64,000 nucleotides of DNA, taken from contig JAVHZZ010000003.1 of assembly GCA_036250195.1 (NCBI GenBank), positions 61,832,789 to 61,896,788 of the forward strand. The letters run 5' to 3'. The notes beneath the pieces are model-generated. The model saw only the letters and a list, made by a program, of their open reading frames with translations. It made no database searches and had not been told where the DNA came from. Source of the DNA: Mixophyes australis (Eukaryota > Chordata > Amphibia > Anura > Limnodynastidae). A program made the translations under genes and the position numbers. This document shows positions 1-11,748 of the stretch, one piece after another. Position 1 is the first letter of the stretch; every line of letters begins with the position of its first letter.

Positions 1-1
1 A

Positions 2-157
2 GGAGCAGACGTAGAAGTAATAGTTACTTCCAATAGATACAAGGCGTTATCTGAGTCGGATGATGATACCTGTTGGTTGGATGCATTAGAATTGGAGCAG
101 GAGTTGAAAAGAGTACAGGAATGTGATGTAGAGTCAGAAGATGACTCACCTACATAA
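2..157 (+). pseudogene. C-terminal tail of an unidentified ORF
   Basis: An open frame runs from the window edge to a TAA at 155-157 and gives about 51 residues. It contains the stretch SNRYKALSESDDD and then an acidic, Glu-rich helix (LELEQELKRVQE) before ending in EDDSPT. The composition looks like real coding sequence rather than a chance frame. NRY/F-x-x-L followed by acidic residues is a pattern I associate with gag-like or LINE ORF1-like retroelement proteins, but I do not recognise this one. A MITE fragment begins about 240 bp downstream, so a repeat-derived origin is more likely than a host exon. The 5' part lies outside the window. Confidence 0.35.
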
Positions 158-395
158 AGAAGGTCTCTTCCTGAGAAAGAGTCGGTAGAGTGCGATATGG
201 AACAGGGAGGTCGGCAAAGTGGCTCTGACTCTGGCTCTATAATGATGATTCTTATTTTTCTGCTGCTCTTTTTGTCTCTTACTCTAATGGCAGAATTTTC
301 CTTACGAGTGATCTTCAGTGATGGGAATAACATTAAGCTCAGGACCATAAGACATGCAGTCTATGGCCTCGTAAGCTAAAGTCTTATACCATGGA

Positions 396-545
396 CCTGA
401 TTCAGGAAGGAAAGTAAGGCACAAAAAAATAGTTTTCTCCTGGACAAAACCATGTTACAATACAAGCTGTGCAAATTAGTTTTTTATTTTGCACATATGA
501 TAAATACTGGCTGTTTTTTCATGTAGCACACAAATACTTGTTAAT
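396..545 (+). repeat. Fragment of MITE family Y (TIR GGGCCTGATTCATTAAG)
   Basis: This resembles the left half of the elements at 14316 and 20561. It shares the sequence after the TIR, the 'ttttctcctgga-caaaccatg' block, 'ttacaatacaag' and 'ctggctgttttttcat'. The left TIR is worn ('ggacctgattcaggaagg') and the right half is missing. Confidence 0.6.
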
Positions 546-2285
546 CCTTTTTGCCTCTCTACAACAAAAAAGATGGTTTATTTAAACTTCCATTGTGCCT
601 GCCGTATTAATAACATTGCCCTGCAGTGTAACAGTGAAGCGTTTGCCAATCTCTATAGAAAGCAGCGTGGTGTATTAGGGGATTTTGAATTGCAGCTTAA
701 TACATTTGGTAATTTGTATAACTAGAGTGGTAAAGAATTGGCTCTGTGATTTGTAATGATTTTGAAAATGGCGATTTTGAAAGAAACACATCTCTGGCGA
801 TTTTACATCAAATCGCCAGTCAATAAATCGGCAATTTTAATCTTGCCTGACAAAATCACTGGAAATTCAATATCGCAGCTTGATACATTTACCCCCTGGG
901 CTCAGATGTCAAAATTCTAGCCAAACTTATTTCCACACGTCTTAATTCTGTTAGCCAATTGGTGTATCTAGTCCTGGCGGGGCTTATGCCGGGGAAATCA
1001 ACAACAATTAATCTGCGCTGCATTTTCATGCATCTCCAGTTGGTTCATGGGGCACGTAGATCAGAAGATGTAATGTGCATATTTAAACCTATAATAGCAA
1101 ATAAACCCTAATGAACATTGGTGCAAACTTCTCTTTCAGAGAACTAATAGCAGTAGATAGGGCAGTACTTGTAGTGACTGCTACTTAAGCATTCAATATC
1201 TATCACTATAACCCGCACCACTGTAATGTGTAATGGTAATTAGTTTGATAATAATTATTGTATTTGATCTGCCAGCATAGTATACTACCAAAATCTCCAG
1301 TTGAGTACTTTCCACGCCACCTATGTCAATGAAGTCAGAGGTCAAAATGTGTTAGGGATAAGCTGCTTTATTAAGTCTGAGCTGGAGAGCTGGTGTGTCT
1401 CCCTCTGAAGAACTGATTTCTGCATCCTTGCTCTCAAATAGTTCTGAGTTGTGGTGCTGGTGTACCTTCCTCTGATAGCTAATTGGTGAACTGCACTATT
1501 TAGGACCTCTCCTGCCTGCATACCTTTGCCACTGGCAGCGTTATGCACAAGCTTCCTGGTTGCTGTGCTCCCTGCTTTCTGATTCCTGGCATTGTATTCG
1601 GCTGCTCTCTAGTTCCAGATCTCTGGCATTGTATTTGGCTATTCTCTGGTTCCTGATCCCTGGTATTGTACTTGCTACACGTCACCTGTGTTTGACAGTT
1701 TTTGTTACATTGGTGGAAGAGTGCTTAGAAATGCCTGCTCTCATGAAAGTACAGCTAGAAGGTGAACAGAAATCTGCGATATTCCACCCATTAGCCTGTG
1801 CAAAGTTTTACACAACAGAGGTGCTCCCATCTTGGCTCTCATATCCATGTGCTTTCCACTAAAACCCAATGCAATTCTGCAAAAGTAAGCACATGACATC
1901 ACAAAAGTGTTCCAGTGTTGCTGTGCACTTTTACGGTTCCTACATTAGCTTTAATATGAGCATGTATCAGGAATCCTGAATAGAGTGGTCAGTCTTACAA
2001 GAAGAATAAGAATGCTGGCTGATGTGTACAGTTAGTAAAGTCAGGCTAATTTTGATACAGTTCTTATTGAAGAATGATTAGTAACCCTCTCTAAAAAGGT
2101 GCCATGAGGGAGCAATTAAAAGTTTGAAGAGTAGCAGAAAGTGTAATAAATGTGTAAGAGAAAATTTAGAAGAACTGAAGGGGAGTAATGAGAGAGGAGG
2201 ATAGGAGTATGCCATGGTGAGATCAGATCTATCGATATTTTTAAACAAATGTGTTAGATCAGGACACTGATGTCGACGGCTTTAT
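546..2285. other. Non-coding, mostly unassigned sequence
   Basis: No coding sequence is recognisable here. Around 640-900 there is an AT-rich, partly self-complementary stretch with repeated GCGATTTT/AAATCGCC words, probably an old MITE. Around 1560-1680 the phrase 'ctggcattgtat' recurs three times in a CT-rich context resembling a decayed LTR. Neither can be bounded. Confidence 0.4.
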
Positions 2286-2437
2286 GGCCCATATTCAATT
2301 AGCCGCGGAGTGCCTCCAGAACGGTCACGAAGGCACCCGTAGGGGTGCAAAGAGAAGTCTGCATTGTTGAGGAACCGTAGTACTAAAAAAAATTGCCGCA
2401 ATATTCGGAGGAACATTGGAGTTAATTGAATAGGCCC
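2286..2437. repeat. MITE with inverted ends GGCC.ATTCAATTA
   Basis: The left end reads ggcccatattcaattag. The right end, reverse-complemented, reads ggggcctattcaattaac. The ends are therefore inverted repeats about 150 bp apart. The ATTCAATT terminal word is shared with the longer hairpin element at 55909-56133, which suggests a related MITE group. Confidence 0.55.
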
Positions 2438-2638
2438 CTAAATAGTGAATAATCCTATTACAAATTCTATCCTATACAGGAAATCTTTGCAAGGGTTTAC
2501 AAATGTAACAGAACTAAACAAGGAATTGTAGAGTAGACAGTCTACGCATAGGTGGGCCAGTGAGGACAGTATAAAAGTAGATTATGTGGGAGAGTATATA
2601 TAAAGTATATGACCAATATTCTTGCTATTCATTCAGAC

Positions 2639-2818
2639 TTAGGGGTATATTTACTAAACTGCAGGTTTGAAAAGTGGAGATGTTGCCTATAGCAACCAAT
2701 CAGAGTCCAGCTGTCATTTTGTAGAATGCACTAGATGAATGACAGCTAGAATCTGATTGGTTGCTATAGGCAACATCTCCACTTTTTCAAACCCGCAGTT
2801 TAGTAAATATACCCCTAA
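2639..2818. repeat. Palindromic MITE (TTAGGGGTATATTTACTAAAC ends)
   Basis: The 180-bp element reads almost the same on both strands. It starts TTAGGGGTATATTTACTAAA and ends with the reverse complement. The inner arms (tggagatgttgcctatagca / tgctataggcaacatctcca) also pair, leaving a short loop near 2720. A second copy lies at 17579-17757. No clean TSD can be separated from the symmetric TTA/TAA ends. Confidence 0.85.
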
Positions 2819-5049
2819 ATGTGAGTTACAAAAAAGGAGTGACAGCAAGATTAAGTCCTTGAGTGAGTGGCTATTTTGGAGTTAGTAAATTACATGTACA
2901 GTACATGCTGCAGCTGAGAGACACTCAGTAACTCTCATTGTTGCACTGCTCCACAAAACGATGCTCACTAGTGCACCTGCTACGTGCTTTGCAAGGAACG
3001 CGCTCACTACGTCCAACTTCCCCTCTCGGCCTATGCAAAGTTCTCCGCATGGCAGGACAAAAGCTGATTTCGCACTGTGCATCAGCCGTTTAAGGCTTCA
3101 TAAATGATCTCCAATGTCGCTGTGAATAACTGACTTTCCCTAGCAAAACTGGTAACCATGGAAACAATCAGTGGGATCCACGGTCACAGATGTTGCTAAG
3201 GAAGGTCAGTTATTCACAACATTTCTGTCAGATTGCAGCAACAGAGTGTTTCTGAACTTTCAACAGTTGATTTTAGTCCTATCAACAGTTATTCCACTTG
3301 GTTGCAGTTTCCAGCATACTAATTGATCATTCGGTAAAATAATTTTGAGTTGAGTAACCCCTTAAACATGATCTTAACCAGAGATAGAGTGTTATTTGTA
3401 GTGAGGAGCTTGCTGTATAATGCAATGAAGTTCAATAGTCTTTTGACTTACTTGTAAATATTTGGTGTATGAGGCATGTTAGTAATACTATTAAACTTAT
3501 AATTGGTCTGGAATGGACATTAAAGAGTTAAAAAAAGGTGTCAGTAGGTGCCCAGGCACAAAAAAGTACAGGGTGGAGGGCAATGACTTATTTTATCCAT
3601 ACACACTGCAATATCATGTGCACGAAATCACCATGTGAGTGGCCCCAAGCCTGGGTTTAAGATGGCCAAAAATGTCACAAATTAATCTTTATTGGGCATG
3701 TTGGTAAACGTATTTGTAAGGTAATCACTATCGGTGTGTGTGCATTTAGAGGGCAGCTCTTGCTTTGCGGGAGGGTGCAAATAGTAAAAAAGTCATTTGT
3801 AAGTGCAACCTACTTCCAGATTACAATCATTCCTTCATTATATTAAACTTCTCCGTTTTTCTTGTAAAATACTGCTCGGTTTACCCTCAAAACTAGGTGT
3901 ACTATGTCTCTCCGATCTGCCCAACTCCTAGACCAGTACAAATGTAGGCGCAACTGCACATCACAAAGGAGCATTTGTGCTATCAACTTGTGCTTTTTAG
4001 TGGTCCTGAATGAGCTTTCACGTGTCCCAAATGTATGAGAACTGTGTGCAATGTGACAAAGGCCTCCACACCTCCATAGTCTCCGAGATGGGTAATGCCT
4101 GCTAGCGGCAAGGTACACTACATAATGACTCATCGTACCCTTCTTTACCTGTGTTTCTCTCTAATAGAAATAGGTAATAAGGGAAGATCATTTCTATTAT
4201 TGTAACATTAATGGGAATTGGGCAAATATCACATTTGGTGGAGCCAACCCTCTCCAAGACACTTGCCATTGTATCCCTAAACTACAGTACATCAAGTTTT
4301 CATAAGATCTCAATACAACACAAAAATTCTATAATTGTTTTTTTTTTGACATTTTAGAACTTTTTAAATCTACCTCTAACATTGTAATGATGGATTTGGT
4401 TAAGTCAAGCAATACAAAAATAAGATTGAGTACATTTTTTTTATTTGCACCTGGATATCTTATGATCGCCTGAAGTATAAAATTATTATTTCTAATTTAC
4501 CAGTTGGATTTTTGTTTATTATTTAGGCTGTATCATTATGAATCTAATGAGTTTAATGGTAGCACCCTTACTGAGGATGTCTAGATTGACACTCCTATTT
4601 ACCCATTTACTAAAAAGCTTTTTGTACAGCTGACCTGAGAATGTTTTACATGGTGTATTAATATAAGTTTTCTCACATTCTGTGCTTAGTTCCACTAATA
4701 AAAAAAATAACAAAAATATAGTTTTTTTTCAATAGAATCTTGCAGAGAGTCTAAATTGAAATGTTCTATATGATTTCAAAAGGATTAGAATTAGTGTGTC
4801 CCTGTTTATTTTTTCTGGGGTCACCTTTGTATTAATAAGTGTGGTGATCAGGATTCCCCCAGTATTGACGGACCAGTCACACACTCATTCCTGGCACTTT
4901 AGCGATGTTTTCTCAGATATAAGAGAAACGCATCCACTTAGTGTTTTATCATGACCGCTAATTGCAGAGATCAGAGTCTAGGGGGACCCCTAGAAAGCTA
5001 ATGATAAGAGTATCTAGTGCTCAATCACATTCAGTGGTGCTGTCTAATA
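2819..5049. other. Non-coding interval with one hairpin MITE
   Basis: No gene is recognisable. At about 3119-3220 an inverted pair (gtgaataactgact... / ...aggtcagttattcac) flanks a centre containing ggtaaccatgg, a MITE of about 100 bp. The remainder is AT-rich and unassigned. Confidence 0.5.
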
Positions 5050-6095
5050 TGTCCACACAGAGCCGGATTTACACCTCATGGGGCCCTAGGCAAGATATCG
5101 GTTTGGGCCCCCCCCCCCCTTCACACACACAGTGGCCCCTCACACACACATAATACACACACACAGTGGCCCCTCACATATACACAATACACACACACAG
5201 TGGCCCCTCACACACACACACACACACACACACATAATACACACACAGTGGCCCCTCACACACACATAATACACACACAGTGGCCCCTCACACGCACATA
5301 ATACATGCACACAGTGGCCCCTCACATACACACAATACACACACACAGTGGCCCCTCACACACACACACAGTGGCCCCTCACGTACACATAATACACGCA
5401 CACAGTGGCCCCTCACACACACATAATACACGCACACAGTGGCCCCTCACATACACACAGTGGCCCCTCACACACACATAATACACGCACACAGTGGCCC
5501 CTCACGCACACATAATACATGCACACAGTGGCCCCTCACACACCCATAATACACGCACACAGTGGCCCCTCACACACACATAATACACGCACACAGTGGC
5601 CCCTCACACACACACACATAATACACACACACACAGTGGACCCTCACACACACATAATACACACACACAGTGGCCCCTCACACACACACACACACATAAT
5701 ACACACACACTAGCAATATATTACACACCCCCCAACTTACCTTTTTGCATCCACCAGCTGTGCCCCCTCCCCTTTCTTCACACATGGAATGGCACCTGTC
5801 ATGTGGTGCACGTCCCATGTGACACAGAGCAGGCCACACAGAGGAGGGAGGAGATCAGCCACCACACTAGCCCCTCCTCCCTCTGGTGGCACTTGACCCC
5901 CCTCCCCCGACTCGCACCACCCGCCCCCCCCCCCCCCCCCCCGTGTGTCAGGGGAGGGGCCACATTTTTTATTTTATTTTATTTATCTTTTTATATTTTC
6001 TCTTGCCCCCCCCCCCCTGCTGGGCCCCCTGAGAGCCGCTAGGCCCTAGGCAGGTGCCTAGGTTGCCTAGTGGTAAATCCGGCCCTGTGTCCACA
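5050..6095. mobile_element. hAT-type non-autonomous DNA transposon with 8-bp TSD
   Basis: Element 5058-6087 begins CAGAGCCGGATTTAC and ends GTAAATCCGGCCCTG, a 15-bp imperfect TIR. It is flanked by an exact 8-bp duplication TGTCCACA at 5050-5057 and 6088-6095. A CAG...CTG TIR plus an 8-bp TSD is diagnostic of the hAT superfamily. No transposase is encoded. The sub-terminal regions share words such as 'ccctaggca'. The interior is dominated by a CA-rich minisatellite and by poly-C tracts near 5926-5942 and 6006-6016. Confidence 0.9.
5125..5712. repeat. 34-bp CA-rich minisatellite inside the hAT element
   Basis: The unit is roughly GTGGCCCCTC followed by (CA)n, ATAATACA and more CA. The conserved GTGGCCCCTC block recurs about 16 times with 22-36 bp spacing, length variation coming from the CA tract. 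Open frames of His/Thr-rich repeats across this block are artefacts of the repeat. Confidence 0.9.
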
Positions 6096-6752
6096 CATGT
6101 GTTAGGGATATCAGTATACACTAATGCTGACTAATGTAGGATATATAATAAATAAATATAATATAAATACATTAACACCCATCAGTATATAGTTAAGTGT
6201 ATAATGCTTATAAACATTAGTGCTTACAGATACCCCTAACGTGTGTGAACGTATTAGACAGCAACACTGAGCGCTGGTTGCTCCCATCGTTAGTGTATTT
6301 GAAAGGTTGGTTACCTTATATTCTTAGCAGCTCTCAGATTACAGAACCTAAGGTCCCTCAGGCACTGCTATCCATTATCCTTTATCTGTGTTTGAGAAGG
6401 GCTTTTGGGATTTCCCTGGGATCTTCTAAGAGTCCTGATACCACCATGATTTAGAGTACAGATTAAACAAGAAGTGGGTGCTCTGCTCCTACACTGGTTT
6501 CTGTGTAAGAGCAGTGTTGGTGGGAGGTAGACTAGCTTAAATGTTGGTGTACAGTGTGGAAGGCCCTGAAAGGCTGCAGGTCGATGCTTGGTTTTAGTTA
6601 AAAACAACGTACATTAAGTAACAATAATAACATGTCTAACGGGTCTAACACTTTCTTCCCTTAGCAGTTTTTTTGTATATGTTTTGTTCTAATCTTGATT
6701 TTAAATAAAACTGTAAACAATTATATAACATCATTTTTTGTACACTTTTCAG
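6096..6752 (+). other. Intron 3' end upstream of SLC35G2, with splice acceptor
   Basis: This stretch is non-coding. The last bases, ttttttgtacacttttcag ending at 6752, form a good polypyrimidine tract and AG acceptor 16 bp before the SLC35G2 start codon. It therefore looks like the end of an intron separating 5'UTR exon(s), probably outside the window, from the coding exon. Confidence 0.7.
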
Positions 6753-6768
6753 AGTACTATTTGAAGCA

Positions 6769-8007
6769 ATGGAAAGTTCTCCATCCAAACCATACTCAAC
6801 AAAGAAAAGGGTAAAAATACATCCCAACACTGTGACCGTTAAATACATGTCCCATTACCCCCAACCTGGAGACGAGGGGTATGAAGACACCAGTGAAGAC
6901 AATGGGGGTTTTGTGGAGGAGAACCCGAAAAAAAGATTATTAGGGGATGCCAAAAAGAAGGGAAGGACACTCTTTGGGACTATGGATGCCCGGCCAAAAC
7001 AAATGGAAGATCCCGATAATGATCTTGCCCAGCAGCTACAAAGTTTTGCAGACACCTCTATCTTTCAATCTCGGAAAATATGGGCGGTATTGTTTGCCTC
7101 GGCAATGGCTCATGGGTGTGTAGCACTTATTACCAGGTTGGTTTCTGACCGCTCCAAAGTGCCCTCTCTGGAGTTACTATTCATCCGTTCTGTTATGCAA
7201 GTTTTTTCTGTGATAATGGTTTGTTACTATAATGAGGCTCCGTTTGGACCTCCCGGGTATAGACTACGGTTATTCTTCTATGGAGTGTGCAATGTTATTT
7301 CCATTACTTGTGCCTACACATCCTTCTCTATCGTTCCTCCAAGCAATGGAACAATCATGTGGAGAGCGACCACTACTGTCTTCAGTGCCATACTGGCCTT
7401 CTTGTTGTTAGACGAACACATGGCATATGTTGACTTAATCACTGTTGTTTGCAGTGTATTTGGCGCATGTTTGGTCATGATATCAAATATTGTCAATGAA
7501 GAGAATTCCTTTCTTGGTGTCTGGAAGGAAGCCTTTGGTTACACTATGACAGTGATGGCTGGACTTACCACGGCACTCTCCATGATCGTCTACAGGTCTA
7601 TCAAAGAGAAGGTCAGCATGTGGACAGCACTTTTTACCTTTGGGTGGACTGGAAGTGTGTGGGGAGCCTGCACTATGTTTGTCCTTCAAGAACCAATCAT
7701 CCCTCTGGATGGAGAAACCTGGGGCTACCTACTTGCAATCTGCTTGTGTTCTACTGTAGCATTCCTTGGTGTTTATTATGCTTTGTACAAGTTCCACCCA
7801 GCGTTGGTCAGCACAGTGCAGCATCTGGAGATTGTAGTGGCCATGGTTCTCCAACTTCTTGTGTTGCGCATGTTCCCCAGCGTCTATGACATCATAGGCG
7901 GGGCAGTCATCATGATCAGTGTCTTTGCATTGGCTGGTTACAAACTCTACTTAGGGAGATTGGGGCGACAAGATTATCAAGAAATACTGGACTCTCCAAT
8001 TAAATAA
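6769..8007 (+). CDS. SLC35G2: Solute carrier family 35 member G2 (TMEM22)
   Basis: This is a complete 412-residue, single-exon reading frame. The length equals that of mammalian SLC35G2, and the sequence matches my memory of that family closely, including the N-terminal [11 protein letters not shown] and the C-terminal [12 protein letters not shown]. The protein is a multi-pass membrane protein of the EamA/drug-metabolite transporter fold. An acidic cytosolic N-terminus of about 100 residues is followed by about ten hydrophobic segments (roughly 104-122, 133-152, 167-186, 196-214, 219-238, 256-274, 283-305, 317-337, 346-368 and 374-393), arranged as two EamA repeats (about 105-240 and 255-395). 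The substrate is not established for the family, and nothing here reveals it. The start is supported by a strong Kozak context (gcaATGG) 16 bp after a splice acceptor and by homology at the N-terminus. No frameshift or internal stop is present. The downstream neighbour expected from vertebrate synteny is NCK1. Confidence 0.97.
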   Translation: MESSPSKPYSTKKRVKIHPNTVTVKYMSHYPQPGDEGYEDTSEDNGGFVEENPKKRLLGDAKKKGRTLFGTMDARPKQMEDPDNDLAQQLQSFADTSIFQSRKIWAVLFASAMAHGCVALITRLVSDRSKVPSLELLFIRSVMQVFSVIMVCYYNEAPFGPPGYRLRLFFYGVCNVISITCAYTSFSIVPPSNGTIMWRATTTVFSAILAFLLLDEHMAYVDLITVVCSVFGACLVMISNIVNEENSFLGVWKEAFGYTMTVMAGLTTALSMIVYRSIKEKVSMWTALFTFGWTGSVWGACTMFVLQEPIIPLDGETWGYLLAICLCSTVAFLGVYYALYKFHPALVSTVQHLEIVVAMVLQLLVLRMFPSVYDIIGGAVIMISVFALAGYKLYLGRLGRQDYQEILDSPIK

Positions 8008-9951
8008 GGGCTGATGTCTATTTGCTGACTGTTTTGTGTCTGTAATAGTGTTGCCTTCCACACATTTAACAGTTGAGGTGACCAAACCCACATTTCACTC
8101 AAAGGCTTGGAAACAAGTTGATCAAGAAACAAACATAAATTTACAGATATATTTTACATTATTTATTTTCTGCTACATGCAAATCTTATAATCAAATATA
8201 ATTAATGTTCGTAAAATATGATGAATATGATGGAAATATGATGACTATAACCACTTGCTTGTTAAAAAGAGGAACATTTGGCTAAAATAATGGGCAGATT
8301 TATTTATTTACTAGCTGATAGGATTACTAGGAAATCATCATGATACATTTTCTGTTACCTTATGGTTAGAATACAGCATTTACACTTATAATCTTCTGCA
8401 AACTATGCTCCTAAACATAAACACAGCCTGATTACAGTATTACAGATGGCTGCCTGCCAAGGTCTCGTGTGATGAATGAGTCAAGTGAGTGGAGCTGTGA
8501 AAACCCCAACAATTGTCTGTTTTCTGCAGATAAGCAAGTTAAAAGAAAGCAGCATTATTAAGTGATTTATTTCCACCAAAAGACAGCAGAAAAATTAATA
8601 ATATTGATTTTTAAATCATCGTGAATTTCATAAATTAAGCGCATTAAACATGTATTTTTAATCTATAAAATGTTACTTCGACTGTATTTAGAACCTTATT
8701 TAGCCATATTTGGAACTTATATTTTTGGTGTAATATCTTTCTGGAAAGATATTACACTACACTTTATCACTGCAGTGATAAAATATGTAACATTGTTTTT
8801 TTTTATAAAGGAAAACAGCACAGTATAAGTTGTTTGACCACTGTAATCTCTGTAAGTATTTTTACGTGCCAAAATACCCTTTTTTTCAAATTGAACATTT
8901 TGATTTTAAAATGCAGTAAATCTCAGGCATAATGCAGGTTGCAGACTCCACGGTATCATCCACCTAAGAGCCGTACTGTAATATCAGATATGCTGGACCT
9001 CATTTCCAAAGTGCACATGCCTTAAAACCCCTTGGTTTTGCACTGCTGCCCTTGATTGTCGTTCCATCGCACATCATGGTGCATATCGCCTCTGCGCACT
9101 TGGGAGGAGCCTTTACTAAAAGTAAAAGTGCCTCTCGATGTGCGGAGAGACGGAAAACTCTTTAGAAGCTGCACTGCATAAAAGTCATAAAACATTGATA
9201 CTGTTTTTATTAAATGTGTCACTTTTGTGTCTGTGAAGCTGCTTTATTATATAGTTTGGAGGGCATCTAGAAGTGCGCTCCTGCTCAGCCAAAGGCTTGT
9301 ACTTTTAATGAGGCCTGTATGGCAGAGAAGCACTTTTCGCAGGTGACCTAAACACCTGTGGTACAAAAGTCTTCATGTACAGCACACTGTGTAATATATC
9401 AATGAATATTGAAATGATGGGCAACAGGCCCGGCCACTCCTCAATTAGCCTGAGTGCTAGAGAGTATGGGCTGGTTTCTTCTATAACAGGTACCTCGCTA
9501 CCAGCCCTGGCCTTAAAACTGTTGGGGACTTTTCAGACGCCTCTCGGGTGATTAACAAGATTTGGACCTCTGAAGCGGCAACTTTGCCAATCCAGTGGTC
9601 CCACTATAATGGACAGAGGTCCCGTAAGACCTCTCCCCATTATAATAATATAGTAAAAAATAGTATCCCTGAATACCTGTAAGAAAACAACAACCCCTTA
9701 TTACGAACAAGCAGTGCAAAATTACTATAACTGGGAATCCCTGTGGCTCATCTTCACTGGTCATCCAATCACAAGCGTCCTGCGTGGGAAACACTTGTGA
9801 TTGGCTGGTTTTCCCCTGCTAAGTGGTGATTGGCAGAGCAGGGCAGTGAAGAATCTCACTCTAGTAAACCTGTGTGCATCGATTCCCTCTTTAATAGGAG
9901 GAAAGAAGGAGATGTCCTGACGGAAAAAGTACTATATTTACAGGACTTTTA
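8008..9951 (+). other. SLC35G2 3' flank / probable 3'UTR and intergenic DNA
   Basis: AT-rich sequence without coding potential. No canonical AATAAA was found close to the stop codon. ATTAAA at about 8643 is the nearest variant signal I noticed, so the 3' end of the transcript cannot be fixed. The stretch contains the tandem palindromes at 8728-8782. Confidence 0.5.
8728..8782. repeat. Two adjacent perfect palindromes
   Basis: Positions 8728-8757 are GTGTAATATCTTTC, two bases, then GAAAGATATTACAC: perfect 14-bp arms. Five bases later, 8763-8782 (tttatcactgcagtgataaa) is a perfect 20-bp palindrome. They could be MITE cores or cruciform/stem-loop elements. No function is assigned. Confidence 0.75.
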
Positions 9952-9954
9952 TTC

Positions 9955-10236
9955 ATGACCTTATCTGTGTGAAGTTTGCATGTTCCCCCCATGTTTGCGT
10001 CGGTTTCCTCCGGGCGCTCCAGTTTCCTCCCACAAGCCAAAAACATACTGGTTAATATTATACTGGTTAATTGGCTGCTATTAAATTGTCCCTAGTCTCT
10101 CTCGGTCGGTGTGTATGTATGTTAGGGAGTTTAGACTGTAAGCTACAATGGGGCAGGGGCTGGTGTGAGTGCTCTGTACAGCACTGGCTGAATTGGTGGC
10201 GCTATATAAATAAATGATGAGGATGATGATGATGAT
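9955..10236 (+). mobile_element. 5'-truncated tRNA-type SINE
   Basis: This matches the body and tail of the full SINE at 20752-21085 ('ccttatctgtgtg', 'ttcctccc', 'aaaaacatactgg', 'tgtacagcactgg') and ends in ggcgctatataaataaatga plus GATGAT repeats. The tRNA-like head is missing, as expected from incomplete reverse transcription. Confidence 0.85.
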
Positions 10237-10924
10237 AAAAGGTAGCACAAACTCCACAGGCGCAAGCAGTCTCCTAACCCATTTGTAACTAAGTTGTCAG
10301 CTTTGTGAACCAGCTATTACCAAAAGGTATGCATGACAAGGATACATATCAATGTAGAACCATTCATGCTAAACAATTTACAATTATTAGAAGGCAACAA
10401 ACCTTCATTTGAAAACATTCTTCTATCCCCAAACGCTACATGACTCTGGATTGTCATACTAAGGCAACATAGGATACAAAACTCTGAAAACTTTCTAGTA
10501 ATAAACTACAGACATTCAGAAACTGCAAGACTGGACATGAAAGCGTGTCATGTGTAACATGCTCTGTTACAGCTCAAGGGCTTTTATAAAACCCTTGGCT
10601 TGTGCATGTCACTGTATGCAGAGGTTGAGGAAGAAAAGATGCCTTTACCCCGAAACAGCTGAACTTCTCCCAACGCAGATCAATTGTAAAAGGTTTAGAA
10701 CACAGCCCCACAAAATGTTTTAGGTTCAATTTCAAAGTGTCTCTAAACCTAAAATGAATTCTAAAATTAAATTTTATCTAAACTTAAAAGTGTATATTGT
10801 AACATCCATAAATATACAGTATATACATAATTTTCCATACCACGGTAAGAGATTTTTTCATACTGTATGTATGCCCTATAATGTACCTCTCACTAAGCTA
10901 TTATGCTCTGATACCTGTTATTTT
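10237..10924. other. Unassigned non-coding interval
   Basis: No gene or recognisable repeat. The sequence is AT-rich, and the short frames in it have no coding signature. Confidence 0.4.
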
Positions 10925-11220
10925 GGGCCTAATTCATCTTCAAACACAATGTGAACGCAACTTGCGTTTAAAATATTTGGATGTAACGTGCATGTGCGCA
11001 TTAAAGTACAAGTGGATCTCAAGAAACGTTTCCATGTGAATAGGGGTATGAGCTCGCTCTGTCTATACGTTACTTGTCGTATGTAGACTGACAGAACAGA
11101 GTGCAGTATACGCACATGCATATGTGCCACATAAAGTCCCATCAGAACTCATGCAAAACATTTTTCAATAAGATTAATTTACAACTATTAATACTATAAT
11201 CATTAATAAAATATATGTAA

Positions 11221-11256
<36 letters not shown>

Positions 11257-11745
11257 CATGAAATCATAAATCTATATGTTCTTAATGCATACTGTACAAA
11301 AAATACATTTTATAGTTTCTCATACTTGCAAACACATGGTCCGGCATACCGACGTGAGTCATCACTATCAGTTGGCACTTACACCTGACCTGTAGCTGGT
11401 GCAAGTGATACGGCTAAAAGACACGCACCTAAGGAACGCTCAGAGCTTGAGCTTGGCACACTCTTACTGTACATTCCTGACGTGTGTCCGCCCCTTCCCT
11501 CCCCCGATCTGCCCTTCTTGTTGTAGGCAGTCAGATGGGTCATTGGTGTTTGACATGAATTGGATGCAGTTGCATTCACTGGCGTAATAGTCTGTCTCCG
11601 AGCACGCACAGCGCTATTTCACATACTAGCACGACGCAGTGCCGACATACGGAGCTACCTGCTGTAATTATTCTTGCGGATAATGTAGCGCAAGCTGCTT
11701 AGGGTGGCAAACAATGGGACTTATGTCCGAAGATGAGCCAGGCCC
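10925..11745. mobile_element. TIR element family X (copy 1), 3-bp TSD TTT
   Basis: The left end is gggcctaattcatcttcaaac. The right end, reverse-complemented, is gggcctggctcatcttcgga. The TIRs are flanked by TTT on both sides (10922-10924 and 11746-11748). The 821-bp interior is non-coding and contains a (TA)n tract at about 11222-11253. Long segments match the interrupted copy at 20524-25443 (for example 'ttggcacttacacctgacctg', 'gtagctggtgcaa' and 'aataggggt'). A 3-bp TSD and GGGCC TIR hint at PIF/Harbinger, but there is no transposase to confirm it. Confidence 0.7.
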
Positions 11746-11748
11746 TTT

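Noticed and set aside
197..379. 60-codon frame with a hydrophobic segment
   Set aside because: Short, with no homology I recognise, and immediately followed by a MITE fragment. A single hydrophobic run is not enough to call a gene.
5017..6042. Several His/Thr/Pro-rich open frames of 64-148 codons on both strands
   Set aside because: They are translations of the CA-rich minisatellite inside the hAT element and are open in several frames at once.
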